Source: Nereocystis luetkeana (lineage: Eukaryota > Sar > Phaeophyceae > Laminariales > Laminariaceae). From it: a stretch of DNA of 64,000 bases. The translations under genes were made by a program, and so were the position numbers. Positions 1 to 12,900 of the stretch are shown here, one piece after another (positions within the stretch are counted from its first letter, which is position 1; each line of letters begins with the position of its first letter). The DNA is taken from positions 2,782,975 through 2,846,974 of the forward strand of contig JARUPZ010000020.1 in assembly GCA_031213475.1 (NCBI GenBank), given 5' to 3'. The notes beneath the pieces were generated by a model that was not told the origin of the DNA, searched no databases, and was given only the letters and a program-made list of their open reading frames with translations.

Positions 1-2480
1 CGTACGGTAAGATGCGGACATCCACGACCTCGGCGAGGGGTGGGACTTTTTCGCGGGACAATACCCACGCGACGGTCTGGTCGAGAACCTGGATCTCAAG
101 TATGGGTATAAATAAGTACCTCGTACGTAGGAAGATATTTCGTGAACGAACATATTTCACGAGTGTGTACACTTACTTCGTACTTACTTGCGTATCTATC
201 TGCTATTTCAAATATTGGAACCATACTTGTTTTTATCTGGTACGACGAATGAATAGCACGTCACGTGTGTGTGCTGATCTCCCCCTGGATAATGGAGTTG
301 CCGACTCGTCTTGGGTGCCTAAAGAGTGCTGTACCGCATTATCACGTTAGGTGTTGGAAAGTGGTGTGCGTTGCAGCTGCACTGTCATTAGTGCCCGGGG
401 TAATTGAAGTGCATGCTGTGCGTACGTTCAGGAATCACCCTCCCTCCGCCCATGACTAGATATGGCCGGCGCGAGTTCACTCTACAGATAGATGCGAAAA
501 TTTACGGCAGAAAATCCAGTTACGTACGGCGGACTTTGATTACGGGAAGATACGCGTAACGCCGTAACCGTCCACGACATCCTTGCGAGAAACATCCAGG
601 TCGATGTACCAGAAACCAGCAAACACAGAGGCGTTGTTTCAATATATTGATTGTGCATGAAGTTGGGGGGTATGGGTAATTATCATACGTGCAGTAATTG
701 CCCTGCGCCCATGACTTCGTGGGGGGTCGCGAGAGGTAAGGATGTTTTGAGTATCACAGACACAACATTAAAGGTCCATCCAGGATATGTGTGGCGTCTT
801 CACATTAAACCGTCCCTCCTGCGTACCAGTGCCTGGTGCCAGCAGAAGTAGCAACTAAGTTACTGCAGCAGAGGGCCGGCCGCACAAAAAACAAGCAAAC
901 CAAAGGGCTTCTGAGCAGTAGCCGTAGCTCAAGACAGAAGCAACGCAGCTGCAAGCAGCGCAACATCAGCGAGCGGTTACTTATACCTGGTATAGCAAAA
1001 CGTGTTTTGCACGTCTGATCCTCACCAACATTAACCGGGTCCAAACACGCTGTATGCCACAACAGGACTTTGGAGGCACAGGCCACCACGTAGCGTGGCT
1101 CCGCGCTGACCACCTGGTGCATCACTATTACTTTCATATATTGTGGTAAAGTAGGCAGTCACGCGACCCTCGCATCGTTCCTTGTTTACAGAACACGTCG
1201 CACTCAATATGTCATTAGGACATCATCCGGAGTCGCCTTGCTCTTGTGCGTGGCCGCCATACTTTTTCGGCACTTTGCTAAGGCGTGCAGCACCGTTTCC
1301 GCCCTTTCGCATTACACTAACGAGGATAGCGCACATATCTGTGATGTAGTGTTTGCAGAGGCGGCAAAAAATGCTGTGTACTCATTCCTACGCATGTTCT
1401 TGATAGGTTACCGAGAGGAGCTACCTACACACAGTTGACAGGCGATATTGCTTGTACACGTACTAGCAAAACATGTACAGCGGTAGTATACCTGATAGGT
1501 GTGTACATACCTATTTATATGCATTTCTATCTGCACGAATATATATATATATATGAAGTACATATTTGAGGTTAACAACAGCCGCCGATGCATTATAGGC
1601 GTGCGCCTATTAATATGAAATAACCCTCACCACAGCCTCCGACTACAAGTACCTCAGTATCTTTGCTTTTTTGGGGGGGTCAGCCCAGGACCCTCAAAAG
1701 CAGCGGCCAGCAAAGGCAACGCCTCTCAAGGGTTGCTCAGTGCAGCGCACCACTCTTTCAGCAAAAGAGCTGCCCATATTTGAACAGCAATAATACTAAG
1801 TACACCAGTGACAGCCGCAGCGTTAGTGCTGACGGTGGAACTCGGTCGTGACCGCAGGGAAGTAGACATGAAATCAGGACCTGGTACAGTGCTGTGTTGG
1901 TCCAGGGTCAATAACTCGTGCGGTATCTCCATGAAATATCATATCGAGCAACCACACCCAGTGTACCACGCGGGGGAAAAGTGTACTGTACTATCAACAC
2001 TATCGGCCGCACTCACAACAGCGGCCGTGGGCCCAAGAATCCCACTACAAAAACTGAGGCCTCTGCGTGTACTGCCTTCAGCACGTCGCACCCTGCCAGG
2101 CGACGTATCCGCAAAGAGGCAGACTGACACATAGAGAGTGGTAATACGGGGTAGTCTCGGGTATGGGAAGTGCACCGCAGTATGGAGAGGGGGGTGCGAA
2201 TACACAACAAGCAACGAATACCAACACACCGGAGGGCAAGGGGTAACGGCTGCAAGCAAGCGTCGGGCACTCATCGCGGCCCGCGATCTTGCCAGCGCGG
2301 TGCACGCGGCGCGGAAAACCCGCCGCAGGCGTGGACAGGGGGTAAAATTGGCGGTGACAACAGAGGGAATGATTTGGCATAAATCATGGAACTAGGTGTA
2401 CCATCGGAAAGGTCTTGAATTTGTGTTGTGGAGTGGTCGCTTACGATCACTCGTCATTTTCGTTCCCGAAACCTCGTGAG
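1..2480. other. No gene recognised
   Basis: Short reading frames on both strands show no recognisable domain and no consistent splice pattern. The stretch holds one TATTAATA (1608-1615) and one TACCTGGTA (984-992), both treated in the findings. A 'cttcacattaaaccg' string near 797 resembles the 3' end of the LINE family seen at 35.1 and 39.8 kb. Confidence 0.5.
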
Positions 2481-2520
2481 CAGAGGTGGGCACGAAATAT
2501 TTATTGAAAGGTAGAACGAG

Positions 2521-3414
2521 ATGCCTCGAACCACGCGATCGACACCGACCCCACCGTCTCCGGGGGACGCGACGGCTCCGGTCTCGGCGGCGCCCGCGGT
2601 GTGTTTGCCCAACCCCAACCCCGATCGGGCGTCGGCTACGTTGTTGGTGGACTCCCTTGCTTCATCCCGGGTGCATTGGGTGCACCCTTCGCTGGGCCCG
2701 GCAGGAGCGAGCGCTGGTGGGGCGGTTGTCTTGGACGCGGCGGAGTCGAGGCAGCCTGACGACCAGACCCAGGCCGGCAAGGACTACTCGGGCTGATCAC
2801 CAAGGCACACTCCCCCGAGGTACGCACGGCTGTCTTGGGTCGCAAATTCTGAGACTCTTAGAGTTTGGGGGCTTAAATTATATTTTTTCAGTTCGGTCAG
2901 ACCCCTCGTGCTTCTACCAAGGCTGTAGTAGTGTGGGCAGACCGGGTCTGCCCGGAGACGTGCGCGAGCCGGGTGGTTACGGCGTACATATCCGCAGCGA
3001 ATTATAGGCGGGTTAACCGTTGGGCATATTTCTCCGTGGGTAAGAGAAGACGGAGGGGCGCCGGGGTTCTCGGCTCCCTTCCGCAGTCGAATGACCACTT
3101 TCCTGCAGGCCCTTTGCGAGAGGCAGGCCTGCCGGACCATTTCACAATGCACTCGTTTCGAGGAGTGGGAGGCTCCCTCACCAGATCCCTGGCCGGGACG
3201 GCGGTGGACGAGATAATGAAAAATCGGTGGTTGGAAGACGGAGGCAATAGCAAAGTACTACGTCGACGCTACTTCTAGTGGCCGGGTCCAGGGTGGCAAT
3301 AGAAAACACGGCCAGCGCCGCGCGGACGCTAGCCGGCTTCCTCGGTCGCCCGAGTTCGAGAAAGATTTGGCAGCATGTGCAAGACACGGTTAAGGCAAGC
3401 GCAAAGAAGTTTGG
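2521..3414 (+). pseudogene. Tyrosine recombinase (Crypton/DIRS-type) remnant
   Basis: The segment 2931-3278 reads into a tyrosine-recombinase C-terminal core. It shows a His-x-x-Arg box in FTMHSFRGVGG (about 3143-3175), followed by LAGTAVDEIMKNRW, the usual spacing before the catalytic tyrosine. The frame then shifts near 3245. In the next frame the text continues AKYYVDATSSGRVQG, which carries the expected nucleophile tyrosine, and runs to a stop at about 3412. An upstream Pro/Ala-rich frame (2521-2796) may be the N-terminal part of the same element. The catalytic arginine and lysine of the N-terminal half were not found. The family assignment (Crypton versus DIRS) is inferred from the core motifs alone. 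It differs in sequence from the intact recombinase at 56-57 kb. Confidence 0.6.
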
Positions 3415-3964
3415 GTGAGACAACTACGTATCTGACCAGTGGTCTGTTGAGAGCACACACAACAAAAATAATATCCAACGACGCAACGAAGCATGGGCGA
3501 GACCACGGGTCGACGCAGGAGGCCTCATCCAAAACTCCAAAACTTACATCAAATGATCCAGGACTACGTACGAGTCAGAATACCACAGTAGTATGAATAT
3601 TTATAGGCTTGATTTCCCAGATCATTTACAGGTACCAGCCCCGCGCAGTGCAGGCGACGCGTGCGTCCTCTCAGCGCGGGGCGAAATACCGGACGAGGAT
3701 CCCTGCCGCGGAGGAGGCCTCATCCAAAAATTCAATACTTACATAAAATGATCTACGACTACGAGTCATAATACTAAAGTAATAACTGCACGCAAACTCG
3801 GAAACGTCTCGCCGTGAGCGATTGTACTCCCAGGGATGTACGCGGCAGGGAAAACCGACGCGACACCGAGGCGAGGGGTATCGGGTGCGAGAAAAAGTCG
3901 GGCACCAAAGGTTGACTGCTTGCCGGGGTCCGGCGAAGTCACGATGAAGCCGTTTACTGGGTGG

Positions 3965-4130
3965 GAGGTGTACTCGATATCATGCATGGCCGTACTCGTA
4001 TGACCATAGGCCCTTCGCATCCCTACAATGCCGGAACGGAGAACGTCGGGTTTTCACTATCCAGGCAGACATTGCTTGCACCGAGCGCGAAACGCCGTGA
4101 GGTGTCCGGCGAGTCGAGCGATTGGAGAGC
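3965..4130 (+). repeat. R3 interspersed repeat, copy 1
   Basis: It shares 'catgcatggccgta', 'tatgaccatag', 'catccctacaatgccgg' and 'gccgtgaggtgtcc' in the same order with copies near 24.02-24.17 and 50.64-50.80 kb. No coding potential or terminal inverted repeat was seen. Confidence 0.7.
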
Positions 4131-5121
4131 TGCAACCTGCTACGAACCGCAGACATTTGGGGAGGGGAGGGGGGGGGGGGGGGCTACGTACCTCTTGATA
4201 AACTGGCATCGCAGGGCCCGTGCAGCCGAGCACGACAGGAAAAATCAAAGGCTGACAAAGCCGTGACCCTGTTGCCTGCCTGCACGGGCTTTCTTCGCGA
4301 GAGTTAGGATGACCAAGCTCGACGTAGCTACGGCGACCAAACACCCATCGCCGCGACGCACGGGAATAGCACGTAGGGCGCGGGATCTTTACATAAGATG
4401 TGCCTATACCAAGCATACGACGGTCGACCAGTACCGAGTACGAGGCTCCGAGCAAACGAAGGAGTCAGAGTTGCCACCGATCGCTGAAGGCATTACGCAG
4501 CAGCAAGAATACAGCAGTATTCGGAGCTTTATCATGAAGTGTGGTATCCTTTCCAAGAACATGTGTGCTGGTATGCGACACTCGGGTGCGGGGTAAGCCT
4601 TTACCGTCGTCATTTCGTTCTAGATGGTGTTTATTTATTGACGCTATACTTTTGGGAGGTGGCCCCGAGCAAAAGCCACAATACTAGGGAGGTCTCACTG
4701 GGACGCAACGCGCAGACGCGACGTACTGGATATTTGGCACGAGCCACGGACACCAAGCACGGAGTACTCTGTTTGTTCGTGAAGGATAAACCACTGAGCT
4801 ACTCAGTCAGCGCTGAGTGCGGGGTGAGCCGGCCGCGATCGCTTTGGCTGAGATCGCAATGCGTTATGTTCGTTTTTTTTTCTGCGATTTCTTCAGAACT
4901 TATTCTCCGAAGGTGCACCATGTCAGTGTTGGCCGTCGGGAGATGGTGTCAGAAACGCTTAATCTTTGACGCGTTTCCCATTTTTGTTCGATTGCGCCCT
5001 CAACACCCGCTGGAAACCCGCTGACTCAGCCACCCCCCCCGTTTTTTCTTTAGCATTTCCTGATGAGGTCTACGAGAGGGATAGCCGTTGTTTGCGATTT
5101 TTTTGTGACGGACGGGGCTTC

Positions 5122-5250
5122 TTAACCCTTTCACGACTACAGTCCCGTTATGGGCACTAACCCCATAACGCCTACGTTTGTTGTCCCCCTACACGATATT
5201 TATGTCTAGTGTTTTGTCCCCTGGGCGAGACTGCAGTCCCAAAAGGGTTC
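5122..5250. mobile_element. M2 MITE, copy 1 (decayed)
   Basis: Inverted ends of the type AACCCTTT...CTGCAGTCCC / GGGACTGCAGTCC..AAAGGGTT are visible. It is longer than the other copies because of extra central sequence. A 'CCTCAGAAA' motif lies about 170 bp downstream, as near other M2 copies. Confidence 0.65.
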
Positions 5251-6841
5251 AGGGCTCTGAAGAACCGCTCAACCATTTCGTTTGTTTTTACAGCAGTTGC
5301 CGTTACAGATCTAGGCCATGGGATGGCTCAAAGTGGTCGGTGTGCTTTTGTTTCTCCTGGAGGAATTCGTTGGGGAGGGCGAATAATATAGCTCTTTAGG
5401 TGAGCAGCCTCAGAAATATGCAGGTGTTCCCCCTGAATCATGCGTCCCCTTCCCTCTCCATATCGTAGTGTGTTCATCGTGAAACAGCCAGCCCCCCCCC
5501 TCCCCCCCTGTCCTTTTCGTGGCACATACTTCCCCTGAAGCAACCTCACGTACCGCCCACGACGCCAAGTGCTAGGCCAAGTTCAGGAAGTTGAAGAACG
5601 GACGGTATTTTGTGGATACATGCACACGCCTTCGCTCGGGGAGGGATGGAAATTAACACGGACGCCCCTGTGTCATTCACGTTGCGCATATTGCGTATTA
5701 AATCATGATGAAAAGAAAGAAAAGGTGGTCTCTGGTTCAACAAAGCTATAGCTCTAACCCTAAACTTTCCCCAGAAAGCGAAGACGACTTGCCTGTGTTT
5801 AGATACTTCAAACCTACAACCCTGGTTGTAGACACAACGTGCACCCGTGTGAAGCTTTTGAACGAACAACAAAATAGCAATACTTGGGCGATCTCAACCC
5901 CTAGCCTTGTTTTACTCTCGGTGTATCTATCGGTTTCCGTCCTGGCGCTACAAGCCCGGCAGCGCGCCAATCGTGCTCTTCGCCATCCCGACTCTACAAC
6001 GTTTCAGCAGAGGCTACGGTTGAAGAGGGATTGATCGGACAGGATGACGACTGGTGCTAGGATAGTAGGGGGGGGGGGGGGGGGGGCATGACGAAATTGT
6101 TTCCATCGCCGCGTTCAGCCCACTTGGGCGAGCAGCGCCGTACCTCGCTCAAACCTAGACGTCACAATAATATTGTGTTGGCGCAGCCGTGAACAAACTA
6201 AAACTACGCATGCGGTGGCGCTTGTCGTGATAACCAGCAGGAATAAAACGTATGGTAGGCGAGCCATCCCACAGTAGCGGTGCACCAGAGGTTTCTGAGC
6301 CCCTGACAATAGGAGCTCAATATCTCACCCTATACAATATTTAGAAGAAATTCGTTCGTGCCACCCGACCGGCACTTGCATGGGCTAGTCCTGAAACGAC
6401 TATAGGTGTAACATTTTCATCCCAACTGGTAGTTCCTCACCTATGGAACTCAATTGGCCAGGAACCTTTGGCCCAAACGTGCAACCCCTACTACTGTGGG
6501 GTGACTCAGGCTGAAATAATTTGGGTAGTCGCTCGATTGACCCTGGCCCTGAGCGGCCGAAACACGAATCCGTAAACTTCGTGCAACTACCATATGCATG
6601 ATACCGACATCACCCCCCTCCTCCCCCCGACGTTGCACTGGCCGGGTACGAGTGTAAGACAAGTTAAACTCGCCTGGCGCATATGTCTCGCCTTACCCGG
6701 AAAATCACAAACAAACGTGTTTGGCGGTAGTAAGGAGAGATAATGGCTTTTTTTTTGCTTCGCCTGGCCCACACCTTCGTTAAACCAATCCATTGCACCA
6801 GCTGTGACGCGTTCTCCGATAGAGGTAGCAAATTTCGGCTA

Positions 6842-6938
6842 TTAACCCCTTGAGAACCGCAGTCCCGTTTGGGGACAAAACTACTTGAAATTTGACTGGT
6901 TTGTCCCCAGAACAGGACTGCGGTTCTAAAAGGGTCAA
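6842..6938. mobile_element. M2 MITE, copy 2
   Basis: The left end reads TTAACCCCTTGAGAACCGC and the right end reads GCGGTTCTAAAAGGGTCAA. Inside these lie CAGTCCCGTTTGGGGAC and its complement. It is about 97 bp, folds as one hairpin and has no coding capacity. Confidence 0.75.
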
Positions 6939-8313
6939 GGTTGTCTGAATGATGGGGCTCCTCAAACCCCGAAAGCGTCGCAATGCCAATATTGTTTCGA
7001 AAAAGGGCGTTCTTGTACACTTGGGCCATGGGATTATTCATCGGGATGCAATTTGACATTTTTGCTGGAGCCAGTTTTCGGGTGAGGTATGGAGCTCCTC
7101 CAATAAGGAGCCTCAGAAACTGCAGGGTGAACCGCTATCGTAGAACTCCTCCTGTACAAAGTCACAGAAATACTGAGGAGGTTCAGCTACTACAGTCGTC
7201 TTCCCGGGAACCGCAAGAAAGCTATCTGTACAGGCGCAAACGGACTCCAAGACCTCAAGCGACATGTTCCGACCGCACACGAACAGAGGGTAAACCTCAC
7301 GGGGAACATATACGCAAGCCAGAAAGGTTTGGTGCCTCGAGTGCAACACCTGTGCCTGCTCTCGGGATAACAAGAAATGTGAACCAGACTATTTCCCCTG
7401 CACGGCGAGTTCTGGATTGTTGAAGCGAAATGAAACCAGCAGGCGGCAGCGAGTGGGCCAACCACGACGAGCATTAACCCACACGTGGATACGAAAAACG
7501 TGCTATGCCCCTTTAGGGCTGGTGGCTTATTTTCCTCACTATTAATAGAAGCACGACTTCGAAGACGTGGGCTCGCGAAACCCGACCAACGTGCCTACAT
7601 GCGCTAGTCCTAAAACAAATGCAACCCCTATCAGAAAATCATATCATACTCAATTGTCAGAAACTAATACCATACTCAGCTACCGGAACGTATTATGACA
7701 CTAACCGGTAAAGAATAGTTGCTCGCTTCAAGAGCTCAACCCACCAGACAATAATGAGCCCAGAAGAGCAGCCCTTTCCGTGGGATGAGTCATGCACAAA
7801 AAACGCAGAAATTATCCGCCCGAAAACCCACTTGTCCCTGCTACATAGAGAAAAAACATTCAAACAGTTGGCCGGGGGGGGGGGGTGTCTCCCTGTGGAC
7901 TCTTTCGCCAAATATATCGTAGATCGCTTTTGCAGCTAACCCGAATTCTTGAAACGTTATCCACCTCAGCCCACTCGGGCCTACTGCCTAAGGGAAAACA
8001 TGAAACCAATAGGCCTGGGGGTCTTGTCCCTGAACCTCTTCGCCAAACATAAAGTACCGTTTTTTACAGCTAACCCGAACTCTTGACAAGACAAGCGCAT
8101 GGGGTGCGAGGACTGGTACTGAAGCATGCGCACGGAAACCCGGCAACTAACGATTTTTTTTTTTTTTTAATCTCAACTTCTCGTGCATCATACTTACACC
8201 CACCACTAGGTCTGGCTGGATACGGCAGTGTAAGGACGGTTTTGGCGTTCGCACCGATTCCAAACCCTCGTCATAATTTCCAGACAACTTTACACACATA
8301 GATCCCGAAGTTG

Positions 8314-9570
8314 TTGTTGTTGTTGTTGTTCTCACATTAACTCTCTGACGAAGGAGTCCGTGGTCACACACAGGTGCTGGAGCCCTAGGAAGATCCGAAA
8401 AACCAAAAAAAAAATCGAAAATTCGGCTGCCTCAAAATACACGAGACGAAAAAAGCGCACACAAGATAAAACCAATGTGCAAAACTGAACTAACATGGCC
8501 GCGGGTATATCCTCTCAACTATAACATAGATAGAAGAGTACCCCCGTTCCCACCACTAACCAACTCGTGGCTGCTGACTACAGCGGATGCTGTCTGAAGT
8601 GCTGCCTGCACCGTACGAAACGCACGGTAGTCGTGAAAACGAAAGAGGAACACACCTGCCTGCTATCTGGGGTGCTGTCAAAGTGAAGACTCGCGGATAT
8701 GCAGTCAAAAAAGGAGCAATCGAACCTTACTACCACACGAATATCAACCATCGCCATCTCTTCCTGGACTGTCTGACACAATAAAGTGCAGCACAGTTAT
8801 GATACCACGTCCCTGATAATTGCGTAGGTTATTCCCCATGAAGGGTATACAACTCGTTAAACTACAAAGACCAGCAGTGACGACGTTTATAACAAGTACC
8901 GGTAGATACTATTCTGCCTCGTGAAAAACAATACCAGGAAAAAACAACCTATGACTGCTTCTCTCGTGATGATAGTGTGCGCGCAGATCATGGGTCTCCA
9001 TGCACCGTCTTCCTGCCGCTCTTCATGGCCGCATCATCGCCTTGGCCCAATCCACCCGCTCCTTTGCGCGTGCACTCGTTGCCATTCCCTTCCAGTCGTT
9101 TCCCTTTCTCCGTCATCCTGAAAAACAAAATGCTCCTCGCACTTGCGGTTCTGATCTGGAAAATAAAAATTCTCGCGCAGGGGGAGGTCAATCCGTCTCT
9201 TCCCCGCACGTCGACGCTCAGTCTCCCTCCTCCCTCGTCGTCGAATCCAGCCTCCTACCGGCGCAATAGACTGTGCCGTAGTGTGGCCTGTGGTGGCGCC
9301 TGCCTCCGCGCACGGACACCCCGATTGAGCATTGCTGCTCTGCCGCAGCTGCCCAAAAAAGACGCGCGAATCGTAGGTGTCCGTGCCTGACGCACCACGT
9401 ACGACCCAACTCTACTGCCGCCTGAGCCTCGCGGCCACAGGCAGCAGCGAGAAGGTATCACTCCTTGAGGGTGAGTCCGGCCTTACACCCGCCAGAAAGA
9501 CCTACCCCACTCGCTATTAGCCGGATAAGCCATGCCTCGCAGCATTCCTTGCCGAGGCAGCGAGGGGAAC
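8314..9570 (-). repeat. P element copy 1 (non-LTR-like, non-coding)
   Basis: This ~1.25-kb block is nearly identical to 36764-38487, apart from two insertions in that copy; its 3' 200 bp also occurs at 34843-35045. Read on the minus strand it ends in TTTAATGTGAGAACAAC followed by (AAC)n. That is the same kind of tail as the LINE copies here, so it is probably mobilised by non-LTR machinery (inference). The plus-strand frame at 8977-9390 is shared by both copies only because they are nearly identical; I do not treat it as a gene. This copy lacks both the SINE and the LINE insertion found in copy 2 and so serves as the empty-site reference. Confidence 0.75.
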
Positions 9571-9826
9571 GGAAGTATGTCCCGAAGTATTAACGACTGA
9601 GTTACGTCAAGGTCTTCATACCAGAGACATGGCAACCCCACCCTATCTCCGGATAACCCATGTACGGTCACATAGGGAGCAGTTGGTTCCATACACAAGA
9701 ACTCGAACTGTCCTTACGCTTCAAGACAGAGTAGTAAGTTCCTTGCTGATAGTCGAGGATTGTTTTTGCAGGAGTTGAACCGAGGCGATATGTTTTTATC
9801 TCGTACCATGGAATTACATATTTGTT

Positions 9827-9973
9827 TTAGTCAGTGCTGATCTCGAAGACGGCCAGGGTGTTGCTGACTTCGTAGGCACCGATGAGCAACGCCTTCCCGG
9901 AGGGAGAGTCTTCGGCGGGGATGATGGCCCCTGACTCGGGTGCAACGTCGTCCTCGTAAGAGTTCGTGTACGA
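9827..9973 (-). CDS. Choice-of-anchor gene exon 13 (aa 469-516, stop)
   Basis: The acceptor is TTGTCAG|TCG. It encodes [20 protein letters not shown] and the C-terminal strand [13 protein letters not shown], then TAA at 9829-9827. There is no hydrophobic tail. Confidence 0.92.
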   Translation of the reverse strand, partial: SYTNSYEDDVAPESGAIIPAEDSPSGKALLIGAYEVSNTLAVFEISTD

Positions 9974-12900
9974 CTGACAACATAAAATTGGACAAGGTTT
10001 CGTGGCCGAGCGTGTGTTTGGGAGAGGCAAAAGGAAACGATACGGAACGGACCGAGACGAGACGGGACGCCACGGAAAGGCAAGGAACGGAACGGAACGG
10101 AAGGCAAGGGAAGGGAACGGAAGGGAACGGAACGGAATGGAATGGAATGGAACGGAACGGAACGAAACGGAACGGAACGGAACGGATCGGATCGGAACGG
10201 AACCGAACGGAACGGAACGAAGCGGATGAGTGATATTAGGGCAAAAACGCAGACAGGAATTCAAGGGGAGATGGGATATGGACGTGCTACGTTGCAGCAG
10301 TCGTCAGCAGCACGTGGAAACGACCGGGAAACACACACAAGTTATACATAAATGACTATTTTGTTCGGTGTATGCCGTGTTTGTGTGTGGCCGCTTCCGT
10401 TAGTAGAGGTGGATCAACGACGCACACAAAGGCTCACTTCACGGCCGGGGCTGGACTGTCTGGGTCTATACCGTCTGGTCGGCTGGGTCCCCCGAGAAGA
10501 CCGCCAACGGCTAGCGATATACGTTTCTATTGTTGTGGTGTTTTCTTTGAGGTTAGTCAATGGAAACGTAGGTTCGGGGATGCGGCGCGAACAAACTTCA
10601 TCAAAGTCGTTGTTAGGTTTGAGATATTGAGCCCCTCGTACGAGGAGCTAGCTCAGAAAGTAAGGCACAAACCCTAGAAGGCGTTTCTCGAAACCAAAAC
10701 GGGACACCTGGGATGTCCGGCAAATTAAACTGTCAAGCCAGCACCGGGCAAGGCCACGGTAGGGGTGGTGCCTTACGTCCTGAGCTCCTCGCGTGAGAAG
10801 CTCAATGCCTCGCCCGCGACAGTTTGTCGAAGAAGTTTTGTTCCCGCAACACCCGACCACCATCTGTTTGCGCTAGCCCTAAAACAAGTAACCAGGTATA
10901 CTAGTAGAAGCATATTACTATTACGGGGGGCCATAGTTAATATGACCTATGGTATACATAAAAACCTATATATTTAACCATTTTTACTAACAATATTTTA
11001 CCCTATTAACTATGGTCCCCCGTAATAACTGTTACACTAATAATTGTCTACTTGAGGAGCTCCTAGGTCGGGAAAAGTTGAACAAAAAAATGCGCCCCCT
11101 ATCGTCGGAGGAGTCAAAGTGCTACCCCCTCATACCGGCTCATCAACCAAACCACCCCGAACCAGTAACGCCCGTGTAGCAAAATACCTGGAAAACCGGC
11201 GCCTCGGCGTCGGTGACATCCCAGCACATCCACCCCCCGACGCGCTCGAGCCCGGCGAACACGTAGATTCTGAGGAGAGAAGAAGGCAGGATCGAGTCAG
11301 GACAAATTTTCCCGAAAACGGTATACGGTTTTCATTAATCGGGTGTTGATGCTACTATCGAAAGGACGCGTGCTATGATCGGGGGTAGCAAGCTTTGTCC
11401 GATTTTTTTTTGTCGCTGGCGGAATTTACTCACCTGAGACACTACCTGGTATCCCTTCCGAGTTGGAGTTTTTTTTCTCGCGTTAGCGCCTCGGACGTGA
11501 GTATTTTTCGTCGGATTAAGCCTAAATGAAATGATTTGACTCATCCAGCGGTAGAAGCTGCCCGTTTTCACTCAACATTTTATGGCCGGGTTGAGGTTAT
11601 CAGGTGAGCAACCACCAGCCAATCAATGTGATATTTCTACCATAAAACACTGCAACATATTTGTTTGTGGTGGGATTTGACAACCAACCGCCGATGGAGT
11701 GTACGGGAAGGGAGGGGGGGGGGGCACTCTGGATATCGTGTTGGGGAAGGTTACGCGTCGAACTCAACGAACAGACGGCTTATACTCGACCAAGTCGGGG
11801 GAGGATGCAACCAAATGAACGACGGTAGTGGTGGTTCACCTCAAGAAGGCATGCCGTGGTCGGGGTGCAGCTCAAGCAGAAATTCTGCTGTAGGGGTGCG
11901 CCTAAATAAGGCATTCTACTACTATAGAGGCGCGCTCCATATCTCACGCGAAACCTGCAGTTGAGCTAAACCTGGGAGCGCAACTCTATGAATAACATCA
12001 CGACCTAGGTCAGGATGTCCACGAAAAACAAAGTCCCGGCACCCCACTACCCAATTTCGGGGCCCAGACAGGGGGGGGGGGTGTACTAAAACCAAGTAAA
12101 CTGTAAATCTGACAAAAACGCCTTTTTGTATTTCCGTCCAGGAAATCCCAACTCACTTGGTTGTTTTCTTCATTTTGACACTGGGAAGGAATACAGGCCG
12201 TTTTTTCTTTTCGTCAAGCTCGCTTGTTTGGGTAGCACCCATTGTCGTGAAACACGAATGAATCTACACGATGCTGGGTAGCTCCTCGTACGAGCAGCAT
12301 CTCGTTAGCCGCGATCAGCTTTTGGCCACAAACCTGTAGCCCTATCAGAGCATGTATAAATACTGGCCGGGGTGTGTGTGCTGTTTTCCTACCGCGGGCT
12401 GGGCTTCAGGGGAAGGTTGATGAGTGATGACACTATGTATCGTCATCCTCATCACTATTGTTATCATTATCATTGCGGTGTCTTCAGGCTTGTACACAGT
12501 GTTTGTTGTTGGTTTCTCTATCGCCAGCGTTGGTGGGCGTTGAAAGTACTAAGGCTCGTGCGGTGCGAGGGGAGGCCACAGGACGTCGTGCTGGGAAACG
12601 CGGAAAAACGACCTACCCGCGACTGGTCTACACGACCGACGTCCGGGAGGGGTGCCGGCTGATGGTGCCGGTTGATGGCGACGAGGACCTAAGCTACCAG
12701 CGAGACTGACGCAAAACATTCACGTAAAGTACAGTAACAAAAACGACAGCAGCAGACCGAAACAAGAGCGGAAAGAACAACTTCTACTACAACAAGAACA
12801 ACAACACCACCAGCAACAACAACACAACCACAGCAACAGCAACAAACACTAAACGCAACAACACCATCAACAACAGCAGCAAACACTGAATATAAACGGC

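Noticed and set aside
8977..9390. 137-codon frame, also present at 37.9-38.3 kb
   Set aside because: It lies inside the P repeat, on the strand opposite to its retrotransposon tail. It is conserved only because the two copies are nearly identical.
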